From Syntrophomonadaceae bacterium (GTDB lineage: Bacteria > Bacillota > Syntrophomonadia > Syntrophomonadales > Syntrophomonadaceae), in contig JACIYB010000006.1 in assembly GCA_014360155.1 (NCBI GenBank), positions 1-36,097 of the forward strand: a DNA stretch of 36,097 nucleotides. Direction: 5' to 3'. A model generated the notes under the pieces. It had not been told where the DNA came from, did not search any database, and worked only from the letters and a program-made list of their open reading frames with translations. A program made the position numbers and the translations under genes. Shown one piece after another: positions 10,085-19,077 of this stretch (position 1 is the stretch's first letter; every line of letters begins with the position of its first letter).

Positions 10085-10119
10085 ATAAAAATAAATAGAC
10101 CAGTACAAAAACTGGCCTA
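10085..10119 (-). terminator. Intrinsic terminator of YvlD-like gene
   Basis: Minus strand TAGGCCAGTTTTTGTACTGGTCTATTTATTTTTATGG. Confidence 0.75.
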
Positions 10120-10196
10120 TATCGGAAAAACTCTTAAAACCGGAGCGCTTCTCAATCCTTATTTTTAGCCCTGCTTAAACAACATTGGCTTTCCTA

Positions 10197-10538
10197 TTAC
10201 CTTAATGCAGTAGGAACAAAAGCATCCACGAGGCCAATAACAAATGCTGCCAGCAAACTCCCTAGAAGCGACACCGATAAGTAACTGGGAATTATAAATT
10301 GGGCCAGATAAATTACTACTGCAGCGGTAATAAAACCGACCCACCCTCTGGAACGAGGAGAAATTTTGTCCCCCAAAACGTATTCCACAGCGAAACCTAT
10401 AACTGCGATTACTATTGCAGCAATCAAGGCCCCGGTAAAACCAGCCACAGTTATCCCTGGTAAAAGATAACCGATCAGCATCAGGACAAGAGCGGATACT
10501 ACAAAACGAACTATTATACCAACCCAATCAATAGCCAT
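10197..10538 (-). CDS. Phage-holin-like / YvlD family four-TM membrane protein
   Basis: MAIDWVGIIVRFVVSALVLMLIGYLLPGITVAGFTGALIAAIVIA...; start placed at internal ATG instead of the 10625 ORF start. Confidence 0.75.
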   Translation of the reverse strand: MAIDWVGIIVRFVVSALVLMLIGYLLPGITVAGFTGALIAAIVIAVIGFAVEYVLGDKISPRSRGWVGFITAAVVIYLAQFIIPSYLSVSLLGSLLAAFVIGLVDAFVPTALR

Positions 10539-11055
10539 ATCAAATCTCCCTTCAAAACAAATTTCTTTTTTTATGTTTTTATATTTCCTAAGAAAAATAA
10601 AACTATTCAATTTATTTGCATACAAAAATATGGTAATTTTTTGCTTTTAAACAAAATCCTAGCCCTATTGAGCATTAAACTGGTACAAACATCGGCAACA
10701 CCTGCTGCTCGAATTAAAAATCAAATATAAAACCTGTAAAATAAAATTTCTCAAATACTCGTACAGAACATGTGCAAACAGTTAATTTATACCGCAAATC
10801 TCGCAATACCCCCATTTATAATGAACTTCGGCGCAATATACCCAGGATTTTCCCACAAAATAAGTTTCTGACACGTATAATATAACCCTATTTTTATATA
10901 ACTTAACAACTATATGTATATGCATAATACATCCCTCTCTCCACTCTATACAACCAGAATTTAGGTTACATTATGAAAAATCTCCTTAAATATTCGGTTT
11001 CAAATTTAGCAGTATTTTCATATAGTAATATAGCAAAACTGAAAGGTTGAGCTCC

Positions 11056-12078
11056 ATGAGAAGTGTATCTTTATTCCCGTACTATGCAAAAGACGCCGAT
11101 GACAAAATTACCGTGCCCTGGAATATAAAGCATGTAAGAGCCTCTTCTTTTTGGCCGCACTCTCAAGGTGATGGTGCAGTCGTAGCAGTAGTCGATACCG
11201 GCTTGGACGTAGAACATCCCGAAATAAAAGAGAGAATAATATCACCGGTTAACTTCACTGCCCCCGGTTACAGGGATAATGACGTAAGGGATAAGGAAGG
11301 CCACGGAACCCATGTTGCAGGAATAATAGGCGGAAAAAATACTGGAATTGCTCCACGCTGCAGAATAATGCCTCTCAAAGTATTCGGAGACGATAAAGCC
11401 GGAATTAATATTCATGAAGCCTTCAAATACATCCTGGAGTGGAATCGAACTGCAACAGAACATGACAGGGTAGTAGCTGTAAACTGCAGCTTCGGCAGCC
11501 AGGTTTACGATCCAATTATGGCTTACCTCATACGCACCTTAACCAGCAGCGGTGTTTCAGTAATAGTAGCTGCCGGTAATTCTGGAGATGGAGACCCCGA
11601 TACCCATGAAGTATTCTCCTACCCTGCTTACATTTGGGAAGTCATAACTGCCTCAGCTATCAAAGAAGACGGTCTTAACGCCGGCTATTCGAATTCCTTT
11701 GACGGCATCGACCTAGGAGCCCCAGGGAATAACATCTGCTCGTGCTGGCCGGGAGGAAAATACAAAAAGCTGTCGGGAACCAGTATGGCTGCTCCTCATG
11801 TAACCGGAGCGATGGCTTTGATATACGCCATGTGGCGAAAAAGGGAAGGCAGGTATCCTACAGTTGAGGAAGCAGAATCCGTTCTATGGAAACACATACG
11901 CACAGTCGATATGGACCCTTTTCTGATAGGCAAGGGAATACTCGATCTAACTTACGAGCCAAAACGATGGCCGCTGTACAGGGTTCAGATAGGTGCTTTC
12001 TATCACAAATCCAGGGCCAGAGTAAAGCAAAAAGAAGCTGAAAAATTAGGCTTGAGTACACATCTGGCAAAGTACTGA
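11056..12078 (+). CDS. S8 family intracellular-subtilisin-like serine protease with partial SPOR-like C-terminus
   Basis: Catalytic triad motifs VAVVDTGLD, GHGTHVAGI, SGTSMAAPHVTGA; N-terminal LFPY (cf. LIPY of ISPs), no signal peptide; C-terminus YRVQIGAFYHKSRARVKQKEAEKLGLSTHLAKY; ATG 9 nt after GAAAGG. Confidence 0.92.
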   Translation: MRSVSLFPYYAKDADDKITVPWNIKHVRASSFWPHSQGDGAVVAVVDTGLDVEHPEIKERIISPVNFTAPGYRDNDVRDKEGHGTHVAGIIGGKNTGIAPRCRIMPLKVFGDDKAGINIHEAFKYILEWNRTATEHDRVVAVNCSFGSQVYDPIMAYLIRTLTSSGVSVIVAAGNSGDGDPDTHEVFSYPAYIWEVITASAIKEDGLNAGYSNSFDGIDLGAPGNNICSCWPGGKYKKLSGTSMAAPHVTGAMALIYAMWRKREGRYPTVEEAESVLWKHIRTVDMDPFLIGKGILDLTYEPKRWPLYRVQIGAFYHKSRARVKQKEAEKLGLSTHLAKY

Positions 12079-12111
12079 GCAGAGACATCTGAATTGTATT
12101 TGTTGACTTTC

Positions 12112-12160
12112 CATAAAAAAACGGGACAGACAGTTTCGGTAATACCAAAACCGTCTGCCC
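12112..12160 (-). terminator. Intrinsic terminator of TusA operon (possibly bidirectional)
   Basis: Minus strand GGGCAGACGGTTTTGGTATTACCGAAACTGTCTGTCCCGTTTTTTT. Confidence 0.85.
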
Positions 12161-12230
12161 ACAAAACCGTTCGTAAAGATGAGTTTTCCCCAACAATAAT
12201 TCCTGCCCTTGTTGTTGCCATACTCCAGCC

Positions 12231-12449
12231 TCATTTGGGTTCCAAATACAATTTAAATTCCCTGCCGTTTTCCTCCTCTTTAACCGTATAGCCGCTGTTC
12301 TCTGCCAGTCTAGATACATTTTCCCTAGACACCTGGCTGTCGGTCATTACTTCAATAGGCTGGTTCGGGTTTTCTTCCATAGCCTTTTTAACCTTAACAA
12401 CAGGAATAGGACACGACAATCCCCTTACATCAATTTTCACCATGCACAC
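12231..12449 (-). CDS. TusA-family sulfurtransferase / YedF N-domain-like protein
   Basis: 72 aa; VKIDVRGLSCPIPVVKVKKAME CPxP motif. Confidence 0.93.
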   Translation of the reverse strand: MCMVKIDVRGLSCPIPVVKVKKAMEENPNQPIEVMTDSQVSRENVSRLAENSGYTVKEEENGREFKLYLEPK

Positions 12450-13323
12450 ACCCCCTGTTCATGGAATTTATACCCAGGAAATCCAGGGCATCTGGTAAAA
12501 AGCGTATAAGCTCCGAGATCTTGGTAACAGGAGTTACCCCGGCAGCTTTACCCGCCAGACGATTTGCTTTTACACTTGCGACCGCAGCATCTTCGAGTTC
12601 AAAACCTGCATGTACAAGCGCTGCTGCCATTCCCGTGATGGTATCGCCAGTCCCGCCTATACATTCCATTTCAGGAACATCCGGTTCATCAATCCGGTAC
12701 TTAATCCCATCTTTCCTAGCAATATAGTCAACTGCTCCTTTAACTATTAATAATTTGGCGGCACCTCCCAATCTATAAGCTTCTTCAATTAATCCGGGCA
12801 CCTCATTGTCGCAGGATTCAAAGAGGTGCTGGTTAATGTACGCCGGGTGAATGGCGTCCCTATCCGCAAGAAAAGCCATTTCCGATACATCGGGTGTAAA
12901 TATGTCAAACTCCTCTGCCAAACCTGCAGCTTTAGCAGCATACATAGAAGCCGCGTCCGCAATCATAACCGGCCTTCTTGGTAATTTCGCCGCTGCTGCA
13001 ACAACATTTTTAATCAAACCCAGGTTAGGCAGCCAGTAATGAAGAGCAAGAACACGGGGAGCATATTCTTCCAGCTTTTCTGCCAGATGCTCATAAAGCA
13101 ATCTGCTCCCTTTACCAGAACCCGTATCCCCTCCCAGAACCGCATAAGGCGGGGACAATCGCAGAGCATTGCTGACCGTCAATGCAGCACTTGCCATTGC
13201 TGAAGTTCCCTGAAAACATGGAACAGTATAACCACCAACAGACAACGAATCGTCCTTCATCTCTACTGTACCTTCGACCAAAGAAATATCTGGAAAAGGC
13301 ACAATTCCAGCAATTATTAACAC
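12430..13323 (-). CDS. YjeF C-terminal-domain / ribokinase-fold carbohydrate kinase-like protein
   Basis: GTGDTITGMAAALVHAG anion-hole/GxGD motif; GGDTGSGKGS; overlaps both neighbours. Confidence 0.75.
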   Translation of the reverse strand: MLIIAGIVPFPDISLVEGTVEMKDDSLSVGGYTVPCFQGTSAMASAALTVSNALRLSPPYAVLGGDTGSGKGSRLLYEHLAEKLEEYAPRVLALHYWLPNLGLIKNVVAAAAKLPRRPVMIADAASMYAAKAAGLAEEFDIFTPDVSEMAFLADRDAIHPAYINQHLFESCDNEVPGLIEEAYRLGGAAKLLIVKGAVDYIARKDGIKYRIDEPDVPEMECIGGTGDTITGMAAALVHAGFELEDAAVASVKANRLAGKAAGVTPVTKISELIRFLPDALDFLGINSMNRGCVHGEN

Positions 13324-13871
13324 TTTTTATTCTCCTCCCAGATCATAAGGCTTTCTTCCAGAGCTCGATCGAGCATCAGCGCACAGAGAGTCGCCCCAAT
13401 ATCCTTCGGACGAGGGGCTTGGTCTAACCGTTTGCCGACCAACTGTATATTGAGAAAAGGAATGTCAGGACATCCCCCTCCAGAAACGTTAACGATCATA
13501 CCTGTTATATCATCAAAGGTCAACTTCATATTCCCTGCCTTCACCATAGTATACCCTTCATAATGGGTGACCTTCACTACATCCAGCAGCTCAAGGTTGC
13601 CTTTGACAGGGTAAATACCTTGATGAGGAACCCCGTTAGCCAATATGCGGTTAATTACAGGCAGCTCTACCAACCTTATCTCCAGAGCAAGATCACACCC
13701 CTTGCGCAGCTCTGGAGGCGGAGCAAGCAGCCTGCAGTATAAATCATTCTTCCGCACCAGCTTTTCTGCTTTAATGGCCTCTTCTACTGTATTAAAAATC
13801 ACCAAGCCCTTTTCTATCGCAGACTGCGGCCCAGACTCATCAGCAGAAGTTCTCTTCCCTTTCCAGAACAT
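13317..13871 (-). CDS. DUF3343 (putative Se/S carrier-like) protein with C-terminal extension
   Basis: GLVIFNTVEEAIKAEKLVRKNDLYCRLLAPPPELRKGCDLALEI matches DUF3343 pattern; ~100 aa extension with SGGGCPDIP. Confidence 0.75.
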   Translation of the reverse strand: MFWKGKRTSADESGPQSAIEKGLVIFNTVEEAIKAEKLVRKNDLYCRLLAPPPELRKGCDLALEIRLVELPVINRILANGVPHQGIYPVKGNLELLDVVKVTHYEGYTMVKAGNMKLTFDDITGMIVNVSGGGCPDIPFLNIQLVGKRLDQAPRPKDIGATLCALMLDRALEESLMIWEENKKC

Positions 13872-13918
13872 ATATACCCTCCCGTTGCATGCATAATAAA
13901 GACACTGCTTTGTCCTAA

Positions 13919-14971
13919 TTAATCATATCTTTCAATCATTGTGAACCCGACTATTACCATAAAAACGAGGCCTATAATAACAGCTGTTGGACCAAAGGCA
14001 CCTACACCGGCTGGGCTTGATGCCAGACCGAAATTATGAGAAAAAGCCGCTCCGGCTAATATCCCTAATATGCAGATACCCGCATCAGTGTCTCCCTCAG
14101 ACGCCAGTATAGTCTGCCGCAATGGACATCCCCCCAGCAGGGTAGCGCCAAGACCCACCAGAACCATACCCATAAAATTCCACAAACCGTCGTTATGAGC
14201 TACCGGTTGGTCAACAAAACCGATATTAACCCCGCCCATTATCAGATTAACCAGCAATGCGCCCGCAAAAAACGCAGCAATCCCACTGAAAAGGTAACTG
14301 TCCTTTACCAGGAAAAGGTCACGCCATCCGCCCACAAAACACATCCTGGTCTTTTGGGCAAGAATTCCGATGACAAGGCCGACCGCCAGTGATATTCCCA
14401 GAGCTGCATGGGCTGCACCCGGTCCTTTTTCACTGCTGAAAATAAATCCAGGTTGAAACACAGCTAAAAGCAACAATCCAAACATCACCATGGGTATCAG
14501 CCAGCCAAGCAAAACAGGCTGTTCGACCGCACGCCCCAGGTTAAACCCGCGTTTTAAGAAATAGATCCCAACTAATGCCCCCACGGCAACCCCTAGCAAA
14601 CCGACAGCGGCATTAAGGTCACCTCCGGCCAAACGGAGAACAGCCCTAACCGGACAGCCGAGAAAAACCAAAGCTCCGATCATTGCAAACGCAGACAGAA
14701 AAAACCGCAGCAGAGGAGAAGATCCCCCCCGAGGGCGAAAATCCTTACTGACAAACGCACTCAAAGCCGCCCCCAAGCCTATCCCCATGATTTCAGGACG
14801 CAGATACTGAACTACCTCAGCCCTGTGCAAACCTAGTCCACCCGCAATGTCCCGGTAAAAACAGGCTATACAAATTCCCATATTGACCGGGTTACCCAGC
14901 CCAGTCATATAAGCTGCCAATCCGCCAAAAATAAATCCAGCCGCAATCATTAACAACTTCAGATTTTTCAA
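13919..14971 (-). CDS. yedE: YedE-related selenium/sulfur membrane transporter
   Basis: Multiple TM; FLGCPVRAVLRLAGGDLNA and LLGGCPLRQTILASEGDTDAG repeats, CFVGGWRDLFLVKD; TTG start after GGGGAGGG proposed (track ORF begins 15028). Confidence 0.87.
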   Translation of the reverse strand: MKNLKLLMIAAGFIFGGLAAYMTGLGNPVNMGICIACFYRDIAGGLGLHRAEVVQYLRPEIMGIGLGAALSAFVSKDFRPRGGSSPLLRFFLSAFAMIGALVFLGCPVRAVLRLAGGDLNAAVGLLGVAVGALVGIYFLKRGFNLGRAVEQPVLLGWLIPMVMFGLLLLAVFQPGFIFSSEKGPGAAHAALGISLAVGLVIGILAQKTRMCFVGGWRDLFLVKDSYLFSGIAAFFAGALLVNLIMGGVNIGFVDQPVAHNDGLWNFMGMVLVGLGATLLGGCPLRQTILASEGDTDAGICILGILAGAAFSHNFGLASSPAGVGAFGPTAVIIGLVFMVIVGFTMIERYD

Positions 14972-15163
14972 ATAATATCCCTCCCCTAGAAAATTCTTAA
15001 AAACTAAATACCGTCCCTCCTCTCTCATCCCGTTTCTATAATTCCATATAATAATTATACTAATAATGTTTATTTATTTTTTCAATAGAAATTCAAAACT
15101 TTTTATGATTTATTGTATAACATAAAGTTATTGTTTAGGTTAAGAGTGAACCCCCAGATATAG

Positions 15164-15187
15164 AAAGCAGGCTGCATTGCCTGCTTT
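15164..15187. terminator. Hairpin, probable terminator
   Basis: AAAGCAGGC tgcatt GCCTGCTTT. Confidence 0.6.
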
Positions 15188-15342
15188 TAATAAATAAATT
15201 TAAATGTTAATAATAATACCCATGTCCATAGGGCATAACCGTTGATGGGAATAGGAAAGAGGATGAAGTTATTTGATTATTAATTTAACTGTTAAACCCC
15301 GCTTTAACTTGCTTAAGTAAAGTGCTGCTCAGGAATTCACCA

Positions 15343-15993
15343 TTAAAATCCCCGCAAGCCGCTTATAATAAAATACACTCCCAGCCCAATCAGTAATAAT
15401 CCACAGACTGAAATTAAATAGCTGTATATTTTCTGACTGAAGAAACGGCTTCCGCCAGCAACAACTGCAGCGATGAACGTAAACCAGAGCAGATCGGCCA
15501 GTATGTGGCCGAAAAAAAATGAAGCCAGACCCCCGCCCCCTTTTTTTAGGGAAAGAGTGATATAACTCAGACCGACAGTCGCCCACCATATAGTCCAGTA
15601 TGGATTAGACAGACTAACAAATATGCCGCTGAGTACCGGGTGAAATCCCCTGCTTTCTCTTTTGCCGCCGAATATGTCTGCAGCATCGACCCGTTCCTGT
15701 AATGCATCTCTGCACATTGTAAAACCCAGGAAAACCAGGAAAGCCCCTCCTACCAAAGCAATAGTCCGTATAACAGCACCCTGAGTCAGGATGGAAGCCA
15801 TTCCAATTGCCAATGCCAAAATAAGGATTATCTCCAAAATCCCGTGGCCCAAAACTATAAGGGGGCCTGCTTTTATCCCCCTTTTACTGCTTTCCGCAAT
15901 TGTAGCCGTAAGCATAGGCCCCGGCATAATAGCCCCTGAAAAAGCCACAACAAAAGACGTTATAAAAATCTCCAGATCCCCTATTTTTACCAC
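15343..15993 (-). CDS. LysE family translocator
   Basis: 216 aa, multi-TM; FSGAIMPGPMLTATIAES...GILEIILILAL; SNPYWTIWWATVG; GTG start. Confidence 0.87.
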   Translation of the reverse strand: MVKIGDLEIFITSFVVAFSGAIMPGPMLTATIAESSKRGIKAGPLIVLGHGILEIILILALAIGMASILTQGAVIRTIALVGGAFLVFLGFTMCRDALQERVDAADIFGGKRESRGFHPVLSGIFVSLSNPYWTIWWATVGLSYITLSLKKGGGGLASFFFGHILADLLWFTFIAAVVAGGSRFFSQKIYSYLISVCGLLLIGLGVYFIISGLRGF

Positions 15994-16036
15994 CTCGCTA
16001 GGATACCTCCCGCGGCCTGTGAAATTCTGTTATTGT

Positions 16037-16046
16037 CACTCCCACT
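16037..16046. repeat. Putative att-like core, distal copy
   Basis: CACTCCCACT (minus AGTGGGAGTG) resembles the guaA 3' end ATTCCCACT (minus GAGTGGGAAT). Confidence 0.4.
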
Positions 16047-16150
16047 CTGTGATTAAGCCTTTTTCGGTATTTTCTATTCTTGATTTTACTGCATTTCACG
16101 CCATTATTTTTTATATTTTCAATGAAAAAATCAGGCTTCAAAAATTTTGC

Positions 16151-16168
16151 GTATCATTTTCGTATCAC
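16151..16168 (+). repeat. Flanking direct repeat, left copy (putative arm-type integrase site)
   Basis: GTATCATTTTCGTATCAC; 17/18 identical to 16894..16911. Confidence 0.7.
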
Positions 16169-16209
16169 TTTTCCACTCATTTATTATATTTTCTGTGGTG
16201 TCAAATATA

Positions 16210-16512
16210 TCATTTTATAATCTTTGTTAAATCCATTCTTGAATTTATAATTCGGTGAATCTCAATTGTATCTTCTAACACGATATAAAATATTAAGTAT
16301 TTATCAACTACCATCTTTCGGTATCTAAAACCCATCACATCTACTGGATATTCCTCATAAATAAATGGGAATTCTTTTAAAGCATTAATTTTTTCTATAA
16401 TTCTATCATATTGTTTTAAAGCTGTGCTTGGGTAGAATTGAGATAAATAATCAATCATATCACCCAAATCAACCTTTGCAGAAGGAAGCATTTTAATCTT
16501 ATATTTTTTCAA
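16210..16512 (-). CDS. RelE/ParE family type II toxin
   Basis: 100 aa; YKIKMLPSAKVDLGDMIDYLSQFYPSTALKQYDRIIEKINALKEFP...YRKMVVDKYLIFYIV. Confidence 0.92.
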   Translation of the reverse strand: MKKYKIKMLPSAKVDLGDMIDYLSQFYPSTALKQYDRIIEKINALKEFPFIYEEYPVDVMGFRYRKMVVDKYLIFYIVLEDTIEIHRIINSRMDLTKIIK

Positions 16513-16780
16513 TGAGTTTCTCCCTCATTTCTTTTGAAACCTCATCAAAATCATATCTTACATCTGTTGATTTTGCTTCCATTGCAGCTTCTTTTAATTT
16601 TTCATAAATCAAAATATCCAGCTTAAGCCTTTCATAAGCTTCCATGCTCATTACAACCATATCCCCATAACCATTCTTAGTCAAGAATACAGGTTCGGCG
16701 GTTTCATGGACAACCCTTGAAATATCAGCAAAATTATTTCTTAAATCTGAAACTGGTCTGATATGCGGCATAATATTCAC
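16499..16780 (-). CDS. Phd/YefM family type II antitoxin
   Basis: 93 aa; IRPVSDLRNNFADISRVVHETAEPVFLTKNGYGDMVVMSMEAYERL; overlaps toxin start by 14 nt. Confidence 0.94.
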   Translation of the reverse strand: MNIMPHIRPVSDLRNNFADISRVVHETAEPVFLTKNGYGDMVVMSMEAYERLKLDILIYEKLKEAAMEAKSTDVRYDFDEVSKEMREKLIEKI

Positions 16781-16790
16781 TCCCTTAATT

Positions 16791-16825
16791 AGTTTAGCAT
16801 AATTTTATCATAATTATGCTAAACT
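16791..16825. promoter_or_regulatory. Palindromic operator upstream of TA operon
   Basis: Perfect 12-bp inverted repeat AGTTTAGCATAA N11 TTATGCTAAACT, 10 bp upstream of antitoxin start. Confidence 0.8.
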
Positions 16826-16893
16826 ACCAACAAGTTTTTGAAAGTTAATTTTCAATATCCTGATATAAATGATACTACTGGAAGATAGGAAAT

Positions 16894-16911
16894 GTATCAT
16901 TTGCGTATCAC
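16894..16911 (+). repeat. Flanking direct repeat, right copy (putative arm-type integrase site)
   Basis: GTATCATTTGCGTATCAC; 17/18 identical to 16151..16168; inverted AAATGATAC at 16867..16875. Confidence 0.7.
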
Positions 16912-16923
16912 AAGCAAAATTAT

Positions 16924-16961
16924 AATCCTCTAAACCCTTTATTATCAAGGCTTAGAGGATT
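16924..16961. terminator. Hairpin downstream of guaA, terminator-like
   Basis: AATCCTCTAA...TTAGAGGATT 10-bp stem with internal CCTT/AAGG pairing. Confidence 0.65.
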
Positions 16962-16969
16962 TTTCCTTA

Positions 16970-18502
16970 CTATTCCCACTCGATAGTTCCAGGAGGTTTG
17001 GAGGTTATGTCGTAGGCTACCCGGTTTACGCCCTGCACTTCATTGACTATGCGTAGGGCCATCTTGTCCAGCACTTCATAAGGAAGCCAGGCCCACTCAG
17101 CTGTCATAGCATCATCACTTGTAACAACCCTTATAATCACAGGATAGGCATAAGTACGCGCATCCCCCATAACCCCTACACTTCTAACTGGAAGCAATAC
17201 CGCAAAAGCCTGCCAAATATCCTTTTTAAACCCTGCCTTTTCTATCTCTTCACGGACAATTGCATCTGCTTCCCGCAGAATATCAAGTTTTTCTTTTGTA
17301 ACTTCTTCTAGCACCCTTACCCCCAGTCCGGGTCCGGGAAACGGCTGGCGCCAGACTATTTCTTCAGGTATACCTAACTTTTCACCAATAATCCTAACCT
17401 CATCTTTAAATAAAAGGCGAAGAGGCTCAATCAGTTCGAAGTCCATCACTTCAGGGAGCCCCCCCACATTATGGTGGGTTTTAATAGTATGAGCAGTTCT
17501 TGTCCCGCTCTCTATGACATCAGGGTAAACAGTCCCCTGAACTAAATATTCTATATCGCCCAGCTTAGATTTTTCCTCTTCGAAAACCCGAATAAATTCT
17601 TCTCCTATAATTTTGCGTTTTCTTTCCGGATCTCTCACACCCTCCAGCCTAGTCAAAAAGCGGCTCTCAGCCTGTACAAAAATCAAGTTCATTTTCATCT
17701 GATTTTTAAATGTCTCTATTACCTGCTCTGCCTCTCCCTTACGCAGAAGCCCGTTATCCACGAACACACACACCAGCTGATCCCCCACCGCTTTATGTAC
17801 CAGAACAGCAGCAACGGAAGAATCAACGCCTCCGCTTAGGGCGCACAGCACTTTTTTCTTACCTACTTTAGCTTTAATATCTTCGGTTATCTCATCAATA
17901 AAGTCGCTCAAATTCCAATCGCCTCTTAACGAGCACACATTGAAAAGAAAATTCCGCAAAATATCCATACCGTAAGGTGTATGCCTGACTTCCGGATGAA
18001 ACTGCACTCCATACAACTTGCGTTCAGGAAAACTCATAGCGGCTACAGAACAATTGTCTGTACACGCTGTAACACGAAAGCCCTCCGGTACTCTTTTAAT
18101 AGAATCCCCGTGACTCATCCACACCTGCATCTCTCGCGCGAGGCCTGCAAACAACAGATCGTCTTCTAATACAGTCAAATAGCTGCGGCCATACTCCCTT
18201 AGCCGGCTTGCTTCCACATTGCCTCCCAGCTGGCTGGCTAAAAGCTGCATTCCGTAGCAGATACCCAGCACCGGTATACCCATAGTAAAAATTCGCGGGT
18301 CACACGCAGGGGCATCTTCACTGTGAACATTGGCAGGCCCGCCGGTAAGAATAATAGCCTGCGGCCTTTTGGCTTTGACCTCTTCATAAGATATATCATA
18401 GGGGACCATCTCACTGTACACCGACAATTCCCGAACCCTGCGAGCAATTAATTGATTATACTGCCCCCCAAAATCTAGAACAAGAACAAGTTCTTTATGC
18501 AA
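16970..18502 (-). CDS. guaA: GMP synthase (glutamine-hydrolysing)
   Basis: 510 aa; [44 protein letters not shown]-terminus [10 protein letters not shown]. Confidence 0.98.
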   Translation of the reverse strand: MHKELVLVLDFGGQYNQLIARRVRELSVYSEMVPYDISYEEVKAKRPQAIILTGGPANVHSEDAPACDPRIFTMGIPVLGICYGMQLLASQLGGNVEASRLREYGRSYLTVLEDDLLFAGLAREMQVWMSHGDSIKRVPEGFRVTACTDNCSVAAMSFPERKLYGVQFHPEVRHTPYGMDILRNFLFNVCSLRGDWNLSDFIDEITEDIKAKVGKKKVLCALSGGVDSSVAAVLVHKAVGDQLVCVFVDNGLLRKGEAEQVIETFKNQMKMNLIFVQAESRFLTRLEGVRDPERKRKIIGEEFIRVFEEEKSKLGDIEYLVQGTVYPDVIESGTRTAHTIKTHHNVGGLPEVMDFELIEPLRLLFKDEVRIIGEKLGIPEEIVWRQPFPGPGLGVRVLEEVTKEKLDILREADAIVREEIEKAGFKKDIWQAFAVLLPVRSVGVMGDARTYAYPVIIRVVTSDDAMTAEWAWLPYEVLDKMALRIVNEVQGVNRVAYDITSKPPGTIEWE

Positions 18503-18513
18503 AAAAAGCCCCC

Positions 18514-19053
18514 CTACTTTTCATAGACTGATGGTTTTAATATATACACATCCGGATAATTACGGTATTGTTCTGCGTAATCAAGCCCGTAACCTACAAC
18601 AAACTTGTCTGGGATAATATACCCGACATAATCGGGAGAAATATCAGCCTTACGACGCGATGGTTTGTCCAGCAGACAACATATCTTTAAACTTCGCGGG
18701 TTTCTGTTTCGCAAAATTTCGGTTATATATTTTAAAGTCAAACCTGTATCAACAATATCTTCCACAATCAGCACGTCTTTGTCCTGTATAGAATACTCCA
18801 AATCTTTAATTATCCGCACTTCACCTGAAGAAGAAGTAGAGAGCCCATAACTGGAAACATCCATAAAATCGACCTCTATTGGTACATCTATTTCCCTTAT
18901 GAGATCGGCCATAAAGATAAAAGCACCCTTCAATATTCCAACAACTAATAACTCCCGCCCGCTGTAGTCTTTAGTTATTTGTTGCCCCATTTCAGCAACT
19001 TTTTTCCTCAATTCACTGCGATCAAACAGCACTTCCATTTTGACCAAGTTCAA
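18514..19053 (-). CDS. hpt: Hypoxanthine phosphoribosyltransferase
   Basis: [51 protein letters not shown]. Confidence 0.95.
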   Translation of the reverse strand: MNLVKMEVLFDRSELRKKVAEMGQQITKDYSGRELLVVGILKGAFIFMADLIREIDVPIEVDFMDVSSYGLSTSSSGEVRIIKDLEYSIQDKDVLIVEDIVDTGLTLKYITEILRNRNPRSLKICCLLDKPSRRKADISPDYVGYIIPDKFVVGYGLDYAEQYRNYPDVYILKPSVYEK

Positions 19054-19077
19054 CTAAAATCCCTCCCTTACGAAAAA

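Noticed and set aside
10165-10527. 120-aa minus-strand ORF overlapping the YvlD-like gene
   Set aside because: Alternate-frame overlap; Ser/Cys/Arg-rich and not protein-like, whereas the 10197-10538 frame encodes a coherent membrane protein.
11858-12319. 153-aa minus-strand ORF antisense to the subtilisin gene
   Set aside because: Overlaps a well-supported protease on the other strand and spans the TusA terminator; no recognisable domain.
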